Assembly (NCBI GenBank): GCA_020216785.1
Contig: JAIWNO010000116.1
Location: forward strand, 1 to 10,000
Source: Desulfomonile sp.
Lineage (GTDB): Bacteria > Desulfobacterota > Desulfomonilia > Desulfomonilales > Desulfomonilaceae
Length of the DNA stretch: 10,000 bases
Reading direction: 5' to 3'
Of this stretch, positions 1-6,786 are shown one piece after another (positions within the stretch are counted from its first letter, which is position 1; every line of letters begins with the position of its first letter). The translations under genes were made by a program, and so were the position numbers. A model generated the notes under the pieces. That model was given only the letters and a program-made list of their open reading frames with translations, made no database searches and was not told where the DNA came from.

Positions 1-1114
1 GCGGCAGCGCGCCGAATACTCCTATTGAAAGGCCGGCAAACATGCCCACGAGCAGCACACGGTGATCGATGATCACCTGAAAGACTCCCATGGAAAACCT
101 CACGGCATGGCCGTCGATGAGCACGGTACTCAGGGCCGAAGCGAGCAGCGTTCCGGCTGCGGCGACAAGGAGCGACTCCTGAATAAGGGCTAACAGGATC
201 GCTCTGCGAGGATATCCCAAGGATTGGAGCATTCCGAACTCCCGTTTCCGTGCGGCAAACGCGGCATACATGGTATTGAGTCCGCCCAAAAGCCCGGTGA
301 GGGCCACTAGGAGCGCTGTGGACCAGATCATGAACTCCACAGGCCGGTAGAATTTCAAAATGGATGCAAAATAGTCGGACTCCTTGATCGCGACAAGGCC
401 GAGATCGAAGCGCATTTTTGTGAACGCGTCAACGTCCGAGAAATCGGCTTCGCCTAATGTCAACACCACGCACGAAATAGTGTCTCGCTTCATCGCCACC
501 TGCATGTCCGTCAGCGGGACCCAGACTTCTGCGTCCATGACGGTTCCCGGAGCGCGAAAACGCCCCACAATCGTCCACTGGCGATTGTCGAACCAGATCT
601 TCCGACCGGTACTAAGAAACTCTTCGGGCAGCCCCATCATCTCGGCGGCAAGTCCGCCCACCATGATTTCGTCTTTCCCTGGCTGGGGCATGCGGCCATC
701 CACGATTTGCACTCGCTGGTGCACAAGAAAGGCTTCAGGAGTAAATCCGCGCATGACCGTCCGCAGCTCTCGGCTGCTTTCCCGATCCGGACGGACGATG
801 AGCGCCGCGTGGATTTCGGGCGAGACGTGCGGAACGCCCAGCGTAGTCTTGATCCCCGACACCCCGGCGGCAACAAGGTCTGCAGCGTTTCGGGCAATCT
901 GGCTACGCTCGACGCTCTCTTCGCTTCCCGCGGCGATCAGCATCACGTTGGCGCATTCCTCGGTCACCACGAGAGCGCGGGCCATCCCCCGCACAAATCC
1001 AGCGGCTGCAATCACCAAAGTGACCACGAGCGCACTCGCCGCTACCGTGGCGCAGAGTCGAGTCCTCGACCGGCCAAGATTGCGCACGCCATAATCAAAA
1101 GGGAGGAATCGCAT
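1..1114 (-). CDS. ABC transporter permease, FtsX/MacB type (3' end missing)
   Basis: Inner-membrane permease subunit of an ABC transporter. 371 codons are visible; the last ten to twenty are cut off by the window edge, judging from the neighbouring paralogue. Residues 1-20 (FDYGVRNLGRSRTR) form the cytoplasmic entry helix typical of FtsX-like permeases. A first membrane segment lies at about 21-43, a large periplasmic MacB-PCD-like domain at about 45-250, and three more membrane segments at about 262-285, 305-333 and 350-370. The loop ARKREFGMLQSLGYPRR (about 288-304) is the cytoplasmic coupling region that contacts the ATPase. The ATG at 1114 is the first possible start after an in-frame TAA twelve codons upstream; the ribosome binding site is weak. 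It is last in the adaptor-ATPase-permease-permease operon, 92 bp after the other permease. The two permeases differ in sequence and presumably form a heterodimer. The family is clear; the substrate is unknown. Confidence 0.9.
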   Translation of the reverse strand, partial: MRFLPFDYGVRNLGRSRTRLCATVAASALVVTLVIAAAGFVRGMARALVVTEECANVMLIAAGSEESVERSQIARNAADLVAAGVSGIKTTLGVPHVSPEIHAALIVRPDRESSRELRTVMRGFTPEAFLVHQRVQIVDGRMPQPGKDEIMVGGLAAEMMGLPEEFLSTGRKIWFDNRQWTIVGRFRAPGTVMDAEVWVPLTDMQVAMKRDTISCVVLTLGEADFSDVDAFTKMRFDLGLVAIKESDYFASILKFYRPVEFMIWSTALLVALTGLLGGLNTMYAAFAARKREFGMLQSLGYPRRAILLALIQESLLVAAAGTLLASALSTVLIDGHAVRFSMGVFQVIIDHRVLLVGMFAGLSIGVFGALP

Positions 1115-1206
1115 TTCGATCTTAACCGCTTCTCTTTTCTGAATAGCTTAGGACGATTCGCAATACGTCATACGCATGTGAGATCTCGCAGCCATTAAGT
1201 CCATCG

Positions 1207-2358
1207 CTAGACCGCCCTGAAGCACGCAGCGACTTCTCGACGAGATGCCTGGAATGCAGGGATGAGTCCAGCGAGCACACCCGTCAGCGCTGAAAGGAAC
1301 AGCCCCAGCGCTATAGAACCGATCCCCGCGTGGATATGGATACTGAGGCCCTCCACCGAAAAGCTGAACATCCCGATCCGAGTCACGAGCATCCCTGCAG
1401 CCACACCGATAATCCCGCCAGTGAAACTGACCGTCATTGCCTCTGCGACGATGAGACGGGCAATAAGCCATTCGCCATACCCCAAGGTTTGCATCACCGC
1501 GTGGTCTCGGATACGGTCTTGTACGGAGAGGAAGATAGCGTTGGCCACGAGAGCGAAAACCCCCGCAATGCAGCCCCAGCCGAGCCAGCCGGCGAACTTG
1601 ACGATCTCAATAATGTCTGCGGCAACGCGACCGACGAAGCTCTTCTCCGACCATGTAGCTGTCGGTTCCTGAGCGGTTCGGAACTCCTCATCTATGAGCC
1701 GAGCGACTTCTCTGAGTTGACTAGGGTCAACGACGGCGACGTTGAACTGGGTCACCACGCCGGGCCGGTTCCCCGCGGCCCGCTGCACGAAGTCCAGATG
1801 CGTGTAAGCAACATTCCGGTCCTGGGGCTCGGTCGACTCGAGAATGCCGGCTACCGTAATGGTTAAGCCGCCGAGTTCCATTTGGTCCCCGACCTTCAGG
1901 TTGCGCCTCTTGGCAAGTCGCTCACCCACGATTGCCGCGTCACTACGCCGCTTCCATCCATCCAGGGAACCATCTTGCAGGCGCACTTGGCCGAAAAAGC
2001 CGCTCTCCAATCCGTCGTCGGGCACGCCCCTAAAGGTCACCACATCGAGGCCAGTCCGACAGTTGCTCACCATGACTTTCACGGGAACCGCGGCCTTTAC
2101 TCCCGGAATCGCAGCGATTCTGAGGTGATAGTCTTGAGGCAGATTACTTGTGAATGGGCAATATCGATCCTGGCGGTACACGATGAGCTTGGTGTCCTCG
2201 GAACTCGGCTGGGTAGCCTCCCGCACGCCTTGCTGCATGGCCTGAACTGAATAGAAGAGGAACATCGCAGTCGCGACCCCGCCGATAGTGAGGATGCTCC
2301 GCGCACGGCGCCGTACCATGTACTTGAATACAAGCGGTATAAAACGTGTTGGAATCAT
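1207..2358 (-). CDS. ABC transporter permease, FtsX/MacB type
   Basis: Complete 383-residue inner-membrane permease of the MacB/FtsX type. A basic N-terminus (YMVRRRARSILT) leads into membrane segment 1 (about 21-42). A periplasmic domain follows (about 45-250), then segments at about 258-280, 303-328 and 345-368. The coupling loop DRIRDHAVMQTLGYGEW lies at about 281-297, and the C-terminal PAFQASRREVAACFRAV is typical of the family. Two periplasmic cysteines, Cys67 (in RYCPFTS) and Cys100 (in VSNCR), could form a disulfide or bind a ligand. The ATG at 2358 has a good AAGGA ribosome binding site six bases upstream and sits 22 bp after the ATPase gene. With the ATPase and the periplasmic adaptor it should form a tripartite-like exporter, or a transporter that works on the periplasmic or membrane side. 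Substrate not readable from the sequence. Confidence 0.93.
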   Translation of the reverse strand: MIPTRFIPLVFKYMVRRRARSILTIGGVATAMFLFYSVQAMQQGVREATQPSSEDTKLIVYRQDRYCPFTSNLPQDYHLRIAAIPGVKAAVPVKVMVSNCRTGLDVVTFRGVPDDGLESGFFGQVRLQDGSLDGWKRRSDAAIVGERLAKRRNLKVGDQMELGGLTITVAGILESTEPQDRNVAYTHLDFVQRAAGNRPGVVTQFNVAVVDPSQLREVARLIDEEFRTAQEPTATWSEKSFVGRVAADIIEIVKFAGWLGWGCIAGVFALVANAIFLSVQDRIRDHAVMQTLGYGEWLIARLIVAEAMTVSFTGGIIGVAAGMLVTRIGMFSFSVEGLSIHIHAGIGSIALGLFLSALTGVLAGLIPAFQASRREVAACFRAV

Positions 2359-2380
2359 TTATGTTCCTTTTGGAGTCATC

Positions 2381-3091
2381 TCACGCGTTGTAGACTCGTG
2401 CTCCTCGAGCCCCTGGTTGCACCTCCAGGAGCTTCCCCTTATCTAGATGGAGGGTCCGCTGGGCGTACTCCGTGGTTTTCGGATCGTGTGTCACGACAAT
2501 GATTGTTCGGCCAAGCTCTTGATTTATCTGCCGAAGGAGCACCATGATCTCCTTGGCCGAGGTGCGATCGAGGTCACCCGTGGGCTCATCGGCGACTATT
2601 ATATGAGGACTTGTCACAATAGCCCTTGCGATGGCCACCCGCTGCTCTTGTCCACCGCTGAGCTGGCTGGGAAAATGATCGTAGCGATCTGCAATCCCGA
2701 CAAGTTCCAAGGCCGAGGCAACCTTCTTGTGCCGTTCTTTTGCCGTCAGCTTGTGCAATAACAGCGCCAACTCCACGTTTTCGTAGGCCGTAAGCACGGG
2801 GATGAGGTTGTATAGCTGGAAAATGTAGCCCACATTGTCCGCGCGCCATTGCGCGAGCTTTGATCGAGACAATTGCGCGATGTCTATGCCTTCGACGATG
2901 AGTGACCCTGAAGTAGGACTGTCGATTCCAGCGATTAAGTTAAGGAGCGTGGTTTTGCCGCTCCCCGACGGCCCCATGAGAGCCGTGAAAGTCCCTCTCT
3001 CGATATCCAGGTCGAGCCCGTCCAGCGGGGTGATGGTCGTAGCCCCCTTCTGATACGAGCGTGTCAGTCCGCGACATTCAATAAATGCCAT
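2381..3091 (-). CDS. ABC transporter ATP-binding protein (LolD/MacB family)
   Basis: Cytoplasmic ATPase of the transporter, 236 residues. All catalytic motifs are present: Walker A GPSGSGKT (40-47), Q-loop Gln92 in YIFQLYNLIP, signature LSGGQEQRVAIARA (144-157), Walker B IIVADEPTGDLD (164-175) with catalytic Glu169, and switch His202 in VVTHD. The LSGGQ..R and DEPTGDLD forms are typical of the LolD/MacB/FtsE group that drives FtsX-like permeases. I place the start at the ATG at 3091, which has GGAG eight bases upstream. A GTG at 3133 would add fourteen residues outside the family fold and lacks such a site. The gene lies 51 bp after the adaptor gene and 22 bp before the first permease, so the four genes are probably one transcript. 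Confidence 0.95.
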   Translation of the reverse strand: MAFIECRGLTRSYQKGATTITPLDGLDLDIERGTFTALMGPSGSGKTTLLNLIAGIDSPTSGSLIVEGIDIAQLSRSKLAQWRADNVGYIFQLYNLIPVLTAYENVELALLLHKLTAKERHKKVASALELVGIADRYDHFPSQLSGGQEQRVAIARAIVTSPHIIVADEPTGDLDRTSAKEIMVLLRQINQELGRTIIVVTHDPKTTEYAQRTLHLDKGKLLEVQPGARGARVYNA

Positions 3092-3142
3092 TGGTCTTGC
3101 TCCATAACTGCGATTGGACGACCCTGGGCCCACCGAACCGAT

Positions 3143-4702
3143 TCAACGACCGTTGCTTCCCGATAAGACCTTTACCCACGCGCCTTCCTTGAGATCGCCG
3201 GCGGCGCGGCTTATAACGAGATCCCCCGCTTGGACGCCATCTAGCACGTCAAGCCATCCGTCCATGCGGATGCGCCCGATCTGCACCGACCTCGCGGCAG
3301 CGCGTCCTCGTAGACCGTCAAACTCACGGACCACCCACACTTGGAAGGCCCCGCCCACGTTTCGGACTGCCGTTTCAGGCACAAATGCTTTTTCGGCTTC
3401 GCGGGGCTTGTCGCCGTCGCCCTTGGCCAAGAACCGGACGCGGGCCAGCATTTCCGGTCTCAGCTGAGGGTCGGGGTCGGCAAGGGCAACCTTCACTTCC
3501 AGCGTGTTCTTCTGAATATTGGCTTCGTGCAGCACTCTGGTGACCGCGCCGGAAAATGTGCGGTCAGGCAGGACATCCACTACGATTTCGGCCGGTTGAC
3601 CGACCCCCACTTTTGCAGCATCCACGAGAGGAACATCCACTCTCGCCTGCATTCTCTTGGGATCGTACAGACTCAGGACTCGAGCGGACGCCTGATTGTC
3701 CGAGATCACGACGACCTTCGAGCCGGGTTCCGTGAGACGAGCCATGATAACCCCATCCATTGGACTGCGGATGTTCATCCGTTCCAAACGGAGCTTCGCT
3801 TCCGCGAGGGCTGTCCGACTTTGACTGAGCGCCGCCTCAGCCTGCACGACCGACGCGCGGGCAGCCTCCAATCTGCGGCGCTCCTCCGTTCGCAGGCGCA
3901 TATGCTCACGAGCGGCCCGAAGGTCCGCCTCATGTTTGACCTTAAGCTCCTTCACGGCTGTATGGCGCATCCGCGTGGCGTTGAGCTTGGCTTTCTGCGC
4001 GTGGTAATTGGACCGGAGTCGGACCATCTCCGCATCCGAGATGGACTTGGACTCATGGAGGCCCGCACCGCGATCATGGTCGCTTTTGGCTTGCTCAAGG
4101 CGGGATTCGCCCTCCATGATTTCCGCCGAAAGCTGCTGAAGTCTCGCGACACTCTCAGCAAGCTGTGCCTCCGCGACATCTATGGCCCGGCGGCGCTCTA
4201 CCGGGTTCTCCCAGTCTGCGGTTGCTGCGGCCAGTTCAGCGTGGGCGGCATCCAGGGATCCTTCAAGCTCCCGGACTTTGGCTTCTGCCCTCTGCACGGC
4301 GAGTCTTGCATCCTCGTTCACGAGTCGCGCCACGATCTGGTCCGTTGTAACGCTCTCACCCTCAAGCACCAGGACTTCTCGCACGATACCGTCCGCCAGC
4401 GCTGTCACGTACGATTTGTACGGGTCAGCCTCGAGCCACCCCGCGGCCTGAACCATGACTGCTCCCGGTGCCTGAGCCGAGGTGCGCTTGAGAACCACTG
4501 GAGTCACTTCCACACTCACCAAGGGTACGAATTCCCGGTAAGCAACTCCGGCCAGCAGGAGAAGAAAGCTTCCCACAATCGCTCCAGGGATAAGTACGCG
4601 CGTCTTCCACCGGAAAGGTGGTGGAGGGACAGGGTCCCGGACCGGACATTCCCGTGACGGTTCCGACAACCGTATCAGGTCGATAAGCCTGCTGTTTTCC
4701 AC
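3143..4702 (-). CDS. Periplasmic adaptor (membrane fusion) protein, HlyD/MacA-RND type
   Basis: 519-residue adaptor anchored in the inner membrane. A short cytoplasmic N-terminus with a proline run (PPPP, about 26-29) precedes one membrane helix (about 36-56). The first lipoyl half-motif is at about 86-130 (ADGIVREVLVLEGESV), a long alpha-helical coiled-coil hairpin at about 133-305, and the second lipoyl half at about 306-335 (IRSPMDGVIMARLTEPGSKV). A beta-barrel follows at about 340-425 and a membrane-proximal domain at about 435-515. The coiled coil is long (about 170 residues), as in adaptors that span the periplasm. The start is GTG at 4702; an in-frame TGA lies seven codons upstream, so no longer form is possible. 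AGAGGA lies 13 bases upstream, a little far. It is the first of four transporter genes and follows the cysteine-rich gene by 150 bp. A role in export is inferred from the family. Confidence 0.92.
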   Translation of the reverse strand: MENSRLIDLIRLSEPSRECPVRDPVPPPPFRWKTRVLIPGAIVGSFLLLLAGVAYREFVPLVSVEVTPVVLKRTSAQAPGAVMVQAAGWLEADPYKSYVTALADGIVREVLVLEGESVTTDQIVARLVNEDARLAVQRAEAKVRELEGSLDAAHAELAAATADWENPVERRRAIDVAEAQLAESVARLQQLSAEIMEGESRLEQAKSDHDRGAGLHESKSISDAEMVRLRSNYHAQKAKLNATRMRHTAVKELKVKHEADLRAAREHMRLRTEERRRLEAARASVVQAEAALSQSRTALAEAKLRLERMNIRSPMDGVIMARLTEPGSKVVVISDNQASARVLSLYDPKRMQARVDVPLVDAAKVGVGQPAEIVVDVLPDRTFSGAVTRVLHEANIQKNTLEVKVALADPDPQLRPEMLARVRFLAKGDGDKPREAEKAFVPETAVRNVGGAFQVWVVREFDGLRGRAAARSVQIGRIRMDGWLDVLDGVQAGDLVISRAAGDLKEGAWVKVLSGSNGR

Positions 4703-4810
4703 CTCAACACCGAAATCCTCTCAAACGCCGGAAGAACGCTCCGGCACGCACATCCATCCTTGAAACAGTCCAAATCACAATTCAGGTCGGCGATTTCGGA
4801 CTGCTCCTCA

Positions 4811-4832
4811 GCGCGGGCCCCCGCGCCCGCGC
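4811..4832 (-). repeat. GC-rich hairpin between cysteine-rich gene and adaptor gene
   Basis: A perfect 7-bp inverted repeat (GCGCGGG at 4811-4817, CCCGCGC at 4826-4832) with an 8-base loop lies in the 150-bp gap between the cysteine-rich gene and the adaptor gene. No T-run follows on the minus strand, so it is not a classical intrinsic terminator. It could set the relative level of the two cistrons or protect an mRNA end. I see no other gene in this gap. Confidence 0.4.
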
Positions 4833-4852
4833 GACATGCGCCAAAGAACGGA

Positions 4853-5248
4853 TCAGGCTCGAGGAGGATGGAAAGGGTTCCGGCTGAAATTATAGGCATG
4901 AATGCTGAGGCCGGCTTCACAGGGAAAGAGGAAATCAGGCAACAACAAGGCGTAACCGTTCGAGGCTGTGAGAAAAGCCGGGGCGGGAAAAACCTTACAG
5001 AAGCATTGCGAACAGCCGCAATCCTTCGCGAGTGGGTGGTTTTCGTTCGCCTGGTCAGCCTCGCGTTCTACTTCGCCGGCATCCGGCTCGTGACCGCCGC
5101 AGCACTCGGGACCCTGCCCCCGGCAGAACCGACCATCGGCAGAGAGGGCCGTGCACACCCAGGTCGACGGCCAAGCGACCATCTGACTGACAGCAATAGC
5201 AGCAAGCACAACAATTGAGATCGTGCAGCGCGCGACAGACTGGTTCAT
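4853..5248 (-). CDS. Secreted cysteine-rich small protein, CzcI-like layout
   Basis: 131-residue protein of no family I can name with certainty. A signal peptide or N-terminal membrane helix covers about 9-26 (TISIVVLAAIAVSQMVAW). The mature part holds clustered cysteines: Cys32, Cys42, Cys49, Cys50 (ECCGGHE), then Cys77, 79, 82 and 84 in DCGCSQCFC, and Cys110. With Cys8 this makes ten in all. The tail ends in HPPRA. The order signal peptide, Cys/His centre, a CGxCxxFC-like knot and a proline/arginine end recalls CzcI-type periplasmic accessories of heavy-metal efflux operons; this is resemblance of layout, not proven homology. The start is ATG at 5248 with a strong AGGAG six bases upstream; an ATG eleven codons earlier has no such site. 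It is the first gene of the efflux operon behind the promoter at 5271-5300, and it could bind metal ions or shuttle disulfides in the periplasm. Confidence 0.75.
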   Translation of the reverse strand: MNQSVARCTISIVVLAAIAVSQMVAWPSTWVCTALSADGRFCRGQGPECCGGHEPDAGEVEREADQANENHPLAKDCGCSQCFCKVFPAPAFLTASNGYALLLPDFLFPCEAGLSIHAYNFSRNPFHPPRA

Positions 5249-5270
5249 CCCCGGCTCCTCTGATTTACGG

Positions 5271-5300
5271 AGCATAGCCAAATTCTACAGATTTTGTCAA
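5271..5300 (-). promoter_or_regulatory. Sigma70-like promoter of the efflux operon
   Basis: On the minus strand a perfect -35 TTGACA (5295-5300) is followed after 18 bp by the -10 TATGCT (5271-5276). Transcription would start near 5264, giving a leader of only about 16 bases before the ATG at 5248. It is placed to drive the cysteine-rich gene and probably the four transporter genes behind it. Confidence 0.6.
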
Positions 5301-5321
5301 GAATCAATGTTTCTTTCTTGA
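5297..5321. promoter_or_regulatory. Candidate operator, perfect inverted repeat overlapping the -35
   Basis: TCAAGAA (5297-5303), 11 bases, TTCTTGA (5315-5321): a perfect 7-bp inverted repeat spanning 25 bp. It overlaps the -35 hexamer of the efflux promoter, a position suited to repression. NikR, encoded just upstream, and the ArsR-family protein are the local candidate binders. The sequence does not match the E. coli NikR operator (GTATGA-N16-TCATAC), so the partner is open. Confidence 0.45.
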
Positions 5322-5437
5322 ACTGGAATTCATAAGTCCGGCCCCTGCATTTCGTCCATTGAGGATTGCTTCGTCGCGCCATTCCTCTCGATGACGCCTT
5401 CGAGCGTCTGATCGCAACACACTGAAATGCGGGTGAA

Positions 5438-5480
5438 GGCATCCCCCTCACCAAAATACCTCACCGTATTTGGGGATGCC
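5438..5480. repeat. Nested hairpin after nikR
   Basis: GGCATCCCC (5438-5446) pairs perfectly with GGGGATGCC (5472-5480), and inside it AAATAC (5454-5459) pairs with GTATTT (5466-5471) around a 6-base loop; CTCACC occurs twice. It lies 24 bases after the nikR stop. It lacks a T-run, so it is not a textbook intrinsic terminator, but it may end or stabilise the nikR transcript. The rest of the gap between nikR and the efflux promoter shows no gene. Confidence 0.5.
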
Positions 5481-5504
5481 GTCCTCAGTCGCTTCCCAAA
5501 TAGC

Positions 5505-5924
5505 TCATTCGATGTCGGTCCCGCTCGTGGTCATAGTAATTTTGCCGTGCTTCACACCACGGGTGGAAATGAGCTGCTCGCCGGCTTTCTTCACTTCAAC
5601 GGACTTACCCCGCATAATGAGCACTTCCAGGCAGTTATGAGCGTCCAGATGAACGTGCACAGCGGAGATGATCAGATCGTGTTTGCGATGCTGGATTTCT
5701 GTGAGTTTCTGCGCCAGATCGCTCTGCTCGTGATTGTAAACCACGGTAACCGTTCCCACCACGTCGTGGTCGGCTTCACTCCACTCGTCTTCCACCAAGC
5801 GATCCCTAATCAGGTCGCGGATCGCTTCGGAGCGATTGGTGTAGCCCTTCTCCGCAATAAGGACGTCAAATTTGGCAAGCAAATCGTCGGGAATCGACAC
5901 GCCGAAACGGATGAGGTCGGTCAT
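5505..5924 (-). CDS. nikR: Nickel-responsive transcriptional regulator NikR
   Basis: 139-residue regulator, close to the 133 residues of E. coli NikR. Residues 3-45 form a ribbon-helix-helix DNA-binding domain (IRFGVSIPDDLLAKFD, GYTNRSEAIRDLIRD). The C-terminal ACT-like domain holds the nickel site: His79, His90, His92 and Cys98 (QHRKHD, HVHLDAHNCLE) match E. coli His76, His87, His89 and Cys95, all at a constant offset of three. The RGVKHG segment near the end is also typical. The ATG at 5924 has GGGAGG nine bases upstream; an upstream start sixteen codons earlier would only add a non-conserved tail. Known family members repress nickel uptake or adjust other metal genes when nickel is bound. 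Here no nickel importer is visible; the nearest downstream target is the efflux operon. The gene is separated from its likely promoter by an inverted-repeat element. Confidence 0.95.
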   Translation of the reverse strand: MTDLIRFGVSIPDDLLAKFDVLIAEKGYTNRSEAIRDLIRDRLVEDEWSEADHDVVGTVTVVYNHEQSDLAQKLTEIQHRKHDLIISAVHVHLDAHNCLEVLIMRGKSVEVKKAGEQLISTRGVKHGKITMTTSGTDIE

Positions 5925-5955
5925 CTCACTTTGCCTCCCGCCGGGTTTTCGAGGC

Positions 5956-6148
5956 TGTCTCAAACCCATTCCAAAAATGTTGTCGTACCACGATCACCCT
6001 CACCTAACCCTCTCCTTGTGGGAGGGGGACCGGAAACCGGCTGCACGAGTTCCCTCTCCGTTTGGGAGAGGGCCGGGGTGAGGGGGCCGAAGAAAGGAAG
6101 AAGTCCCAATCGTGCTACGGTTTTCAACTCCTCACACGTTTTGAGACA
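5956..6148. mobile_element. MITE-like inverted-repeat element, 193 bp
   Basis: The ends are TGTCTCAAA (5956-5964) and TTTGAGACA (6140-6148). The similarity of the two arms extends inward: CGTACCACGAT at 5984-5994 faces ATCGTGCTACG at 6109-6119 at almost the same distance from the ends, giving imperfect terminal repeats of about 40 bp. Within lie CCCTCACCTAACCCTCTCC (5997-6015) and its near-complement at 6064-6084, plus a tight hairpin CCCTCTCC-GTTT-GGGAGAGGG (6052-6072). There is no transposase gene, and I see no clear target duplication. Translated, this sequence gives the LTPALSQ-type peptide that is a common sign of dispersed palindromic repeats. It sits 31 bp upstream of the nikR ATG. Confidence 0.7.
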
Positions 6149-6208
6149 CTCTCTTTCGCAGACAGCGGCCGGCAATCATGCCGAAGCGCGCTGACATTTC
6201 ATGAGGCG

Positions 6209-6236
6209 AGTATACACAAATCGACGAGAATGTTAA
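6209..6236 (-). promoter_or_regulatory. Probable nikR promoter upstream of the MITE-like element
   Basis: On the minus strand TTAACA (6231-6236), 16 bp, then TATACT (6209-6214) preceded by TGTG, an extended -10. Each hexamer matches the sigma70 consensus at five of six bases. Transcription would begin near 6202 and cross the whole inverted-repeat element before reaching nikR, a leader of about 278 bases. The stretch 6237-6423 between this promoter and the arsR stop shows no gene or clear terminator. Confidence 0.5.
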
Positions 6237-6423
6237 CGTGGTGGAAGAAAAAGGGCCGGCGCGGCGGTCAGGCACTCCAACTCATCGGCCGGCAGAGACG
6301 CGGACCTCTGCTGTTCCCGTCGGCGGTACCTACCTGTTCGGTCGGCATAGCTCCATGTCCTCGGCAATTGCGCATAAAGCCACGGAGAATCACGACAAGA
6401 TGAGGGTTCGATTGGTTGGAGCT

Positions 6424-6786
6424 TCACTCCAAGTCGGGCAGATCTTCGTCGTCCTCTTCAATCGTGTCAACGATGCATTTCACCAACGGGTTCGTTACCC
6501 GATAGATCATTTGGAGGCCCTGACGGGTGGAATCGATAATACCCCGGCTCTTGAGGTGAATCAGATGCTGGGACACCGTCGCCTGATGGAGGCCGAGGCA
6601 TTCTTGCATGTTTTTGACATTGCATCCACCTACCTTGAGCAGACCGTACACGATCTTCAGCCGGATGGGATGCCCAAGTGCCTTGAGGATCTCCGCCTCT
6701 TTGGAGAACTCCTTCAGTTTGATCTCGCGAAAAAGCTCCTCTTTGTCAGGCATGTCGCCTGTCTCTCGCTCTGCCGCAACACTCAT
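6424..6786 (-). CDS. ArsR/SmtB-family transcriptional regulator
   Basis: 120-residue winged-helix repressor. The core at about 28-100 is typical: EAEILKALGHPIRLKIVYGLL, then the recognition helix region HQATVSQHLIHLKSRGII (67-84) and the wing STRQGLQMIYRV. The tail is acidic (EEDDEDLPDLE). Cysteines are at 55 (VGGCN), 63 (QECLG) and 104 (VKCIV). They do not form the ELCVCDL arsenite motif of E. coli ArsR, so arsenite sensing in that manner is not supported; a Cys55/Cys104 thiol or metalloid sensor is possible but unproven. The ATG at 6786 has GGAG ten bases upstream and overlaps the stop of the preceding mini-protein gene as ATGA, so the two are translationally coupled; a second ATG at 6753 is less likely. 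It probably controls its own operon through the palindrome at 7849-7870. Confidence 0.9.
   Translation of the reverse strand: MSVAAERETGDMPDKEELFREIKLKEFSKEAEILKALGHPIRLKIVYGLLKVGGCNVKNMQECLGLHQATVSQHLIHLKSRGIIDSTRQGLQMIYRVTNPLVKCIVDTIEEDDEDLPDLE

Noticed and set aside
1148..1206. Short peptide (MAARSHMRMTYCESS) between the two permeases
   Set aside because: Fifteen codons with no convincing features; likely plain spacer.
3341..4657. Plus-strand open frame of 438 codons
   Set aside because: It is wholly antisense to the adaptor gene, whose domain order and coiled coil are clear. The translated plus-strand product has no recognisable domain; long antisense frames are common in GC-rich coiled-coil genes.
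4675..4920. Minus-strand frame with cysteines (CDLDCFKDGCAC) overlapping the end of the cysteine-rich gene
   Set aside because: I considered a frameshifted continuation of the cysteine-rich protein. The main frame has its own clean stop, and this frame overlaps the adaptor start without a good ribosome binding site.
5960..6175. Minus-strand 71-codon frame containing LTPALSQTERE
   Set aside because: This peptide is the translated face of a dispersed palindromic repeat and is a well-known false gene; the DNA is better explained as the inverted-repeat element.
6424..6426. Possible read-through of the arsR TGA (frame stays open for about 50 codons)
   Set aside because: The added residues look random, the protein already has family length with an acidic tail, and no SECIS-like hairpin follows at a suitable distance.
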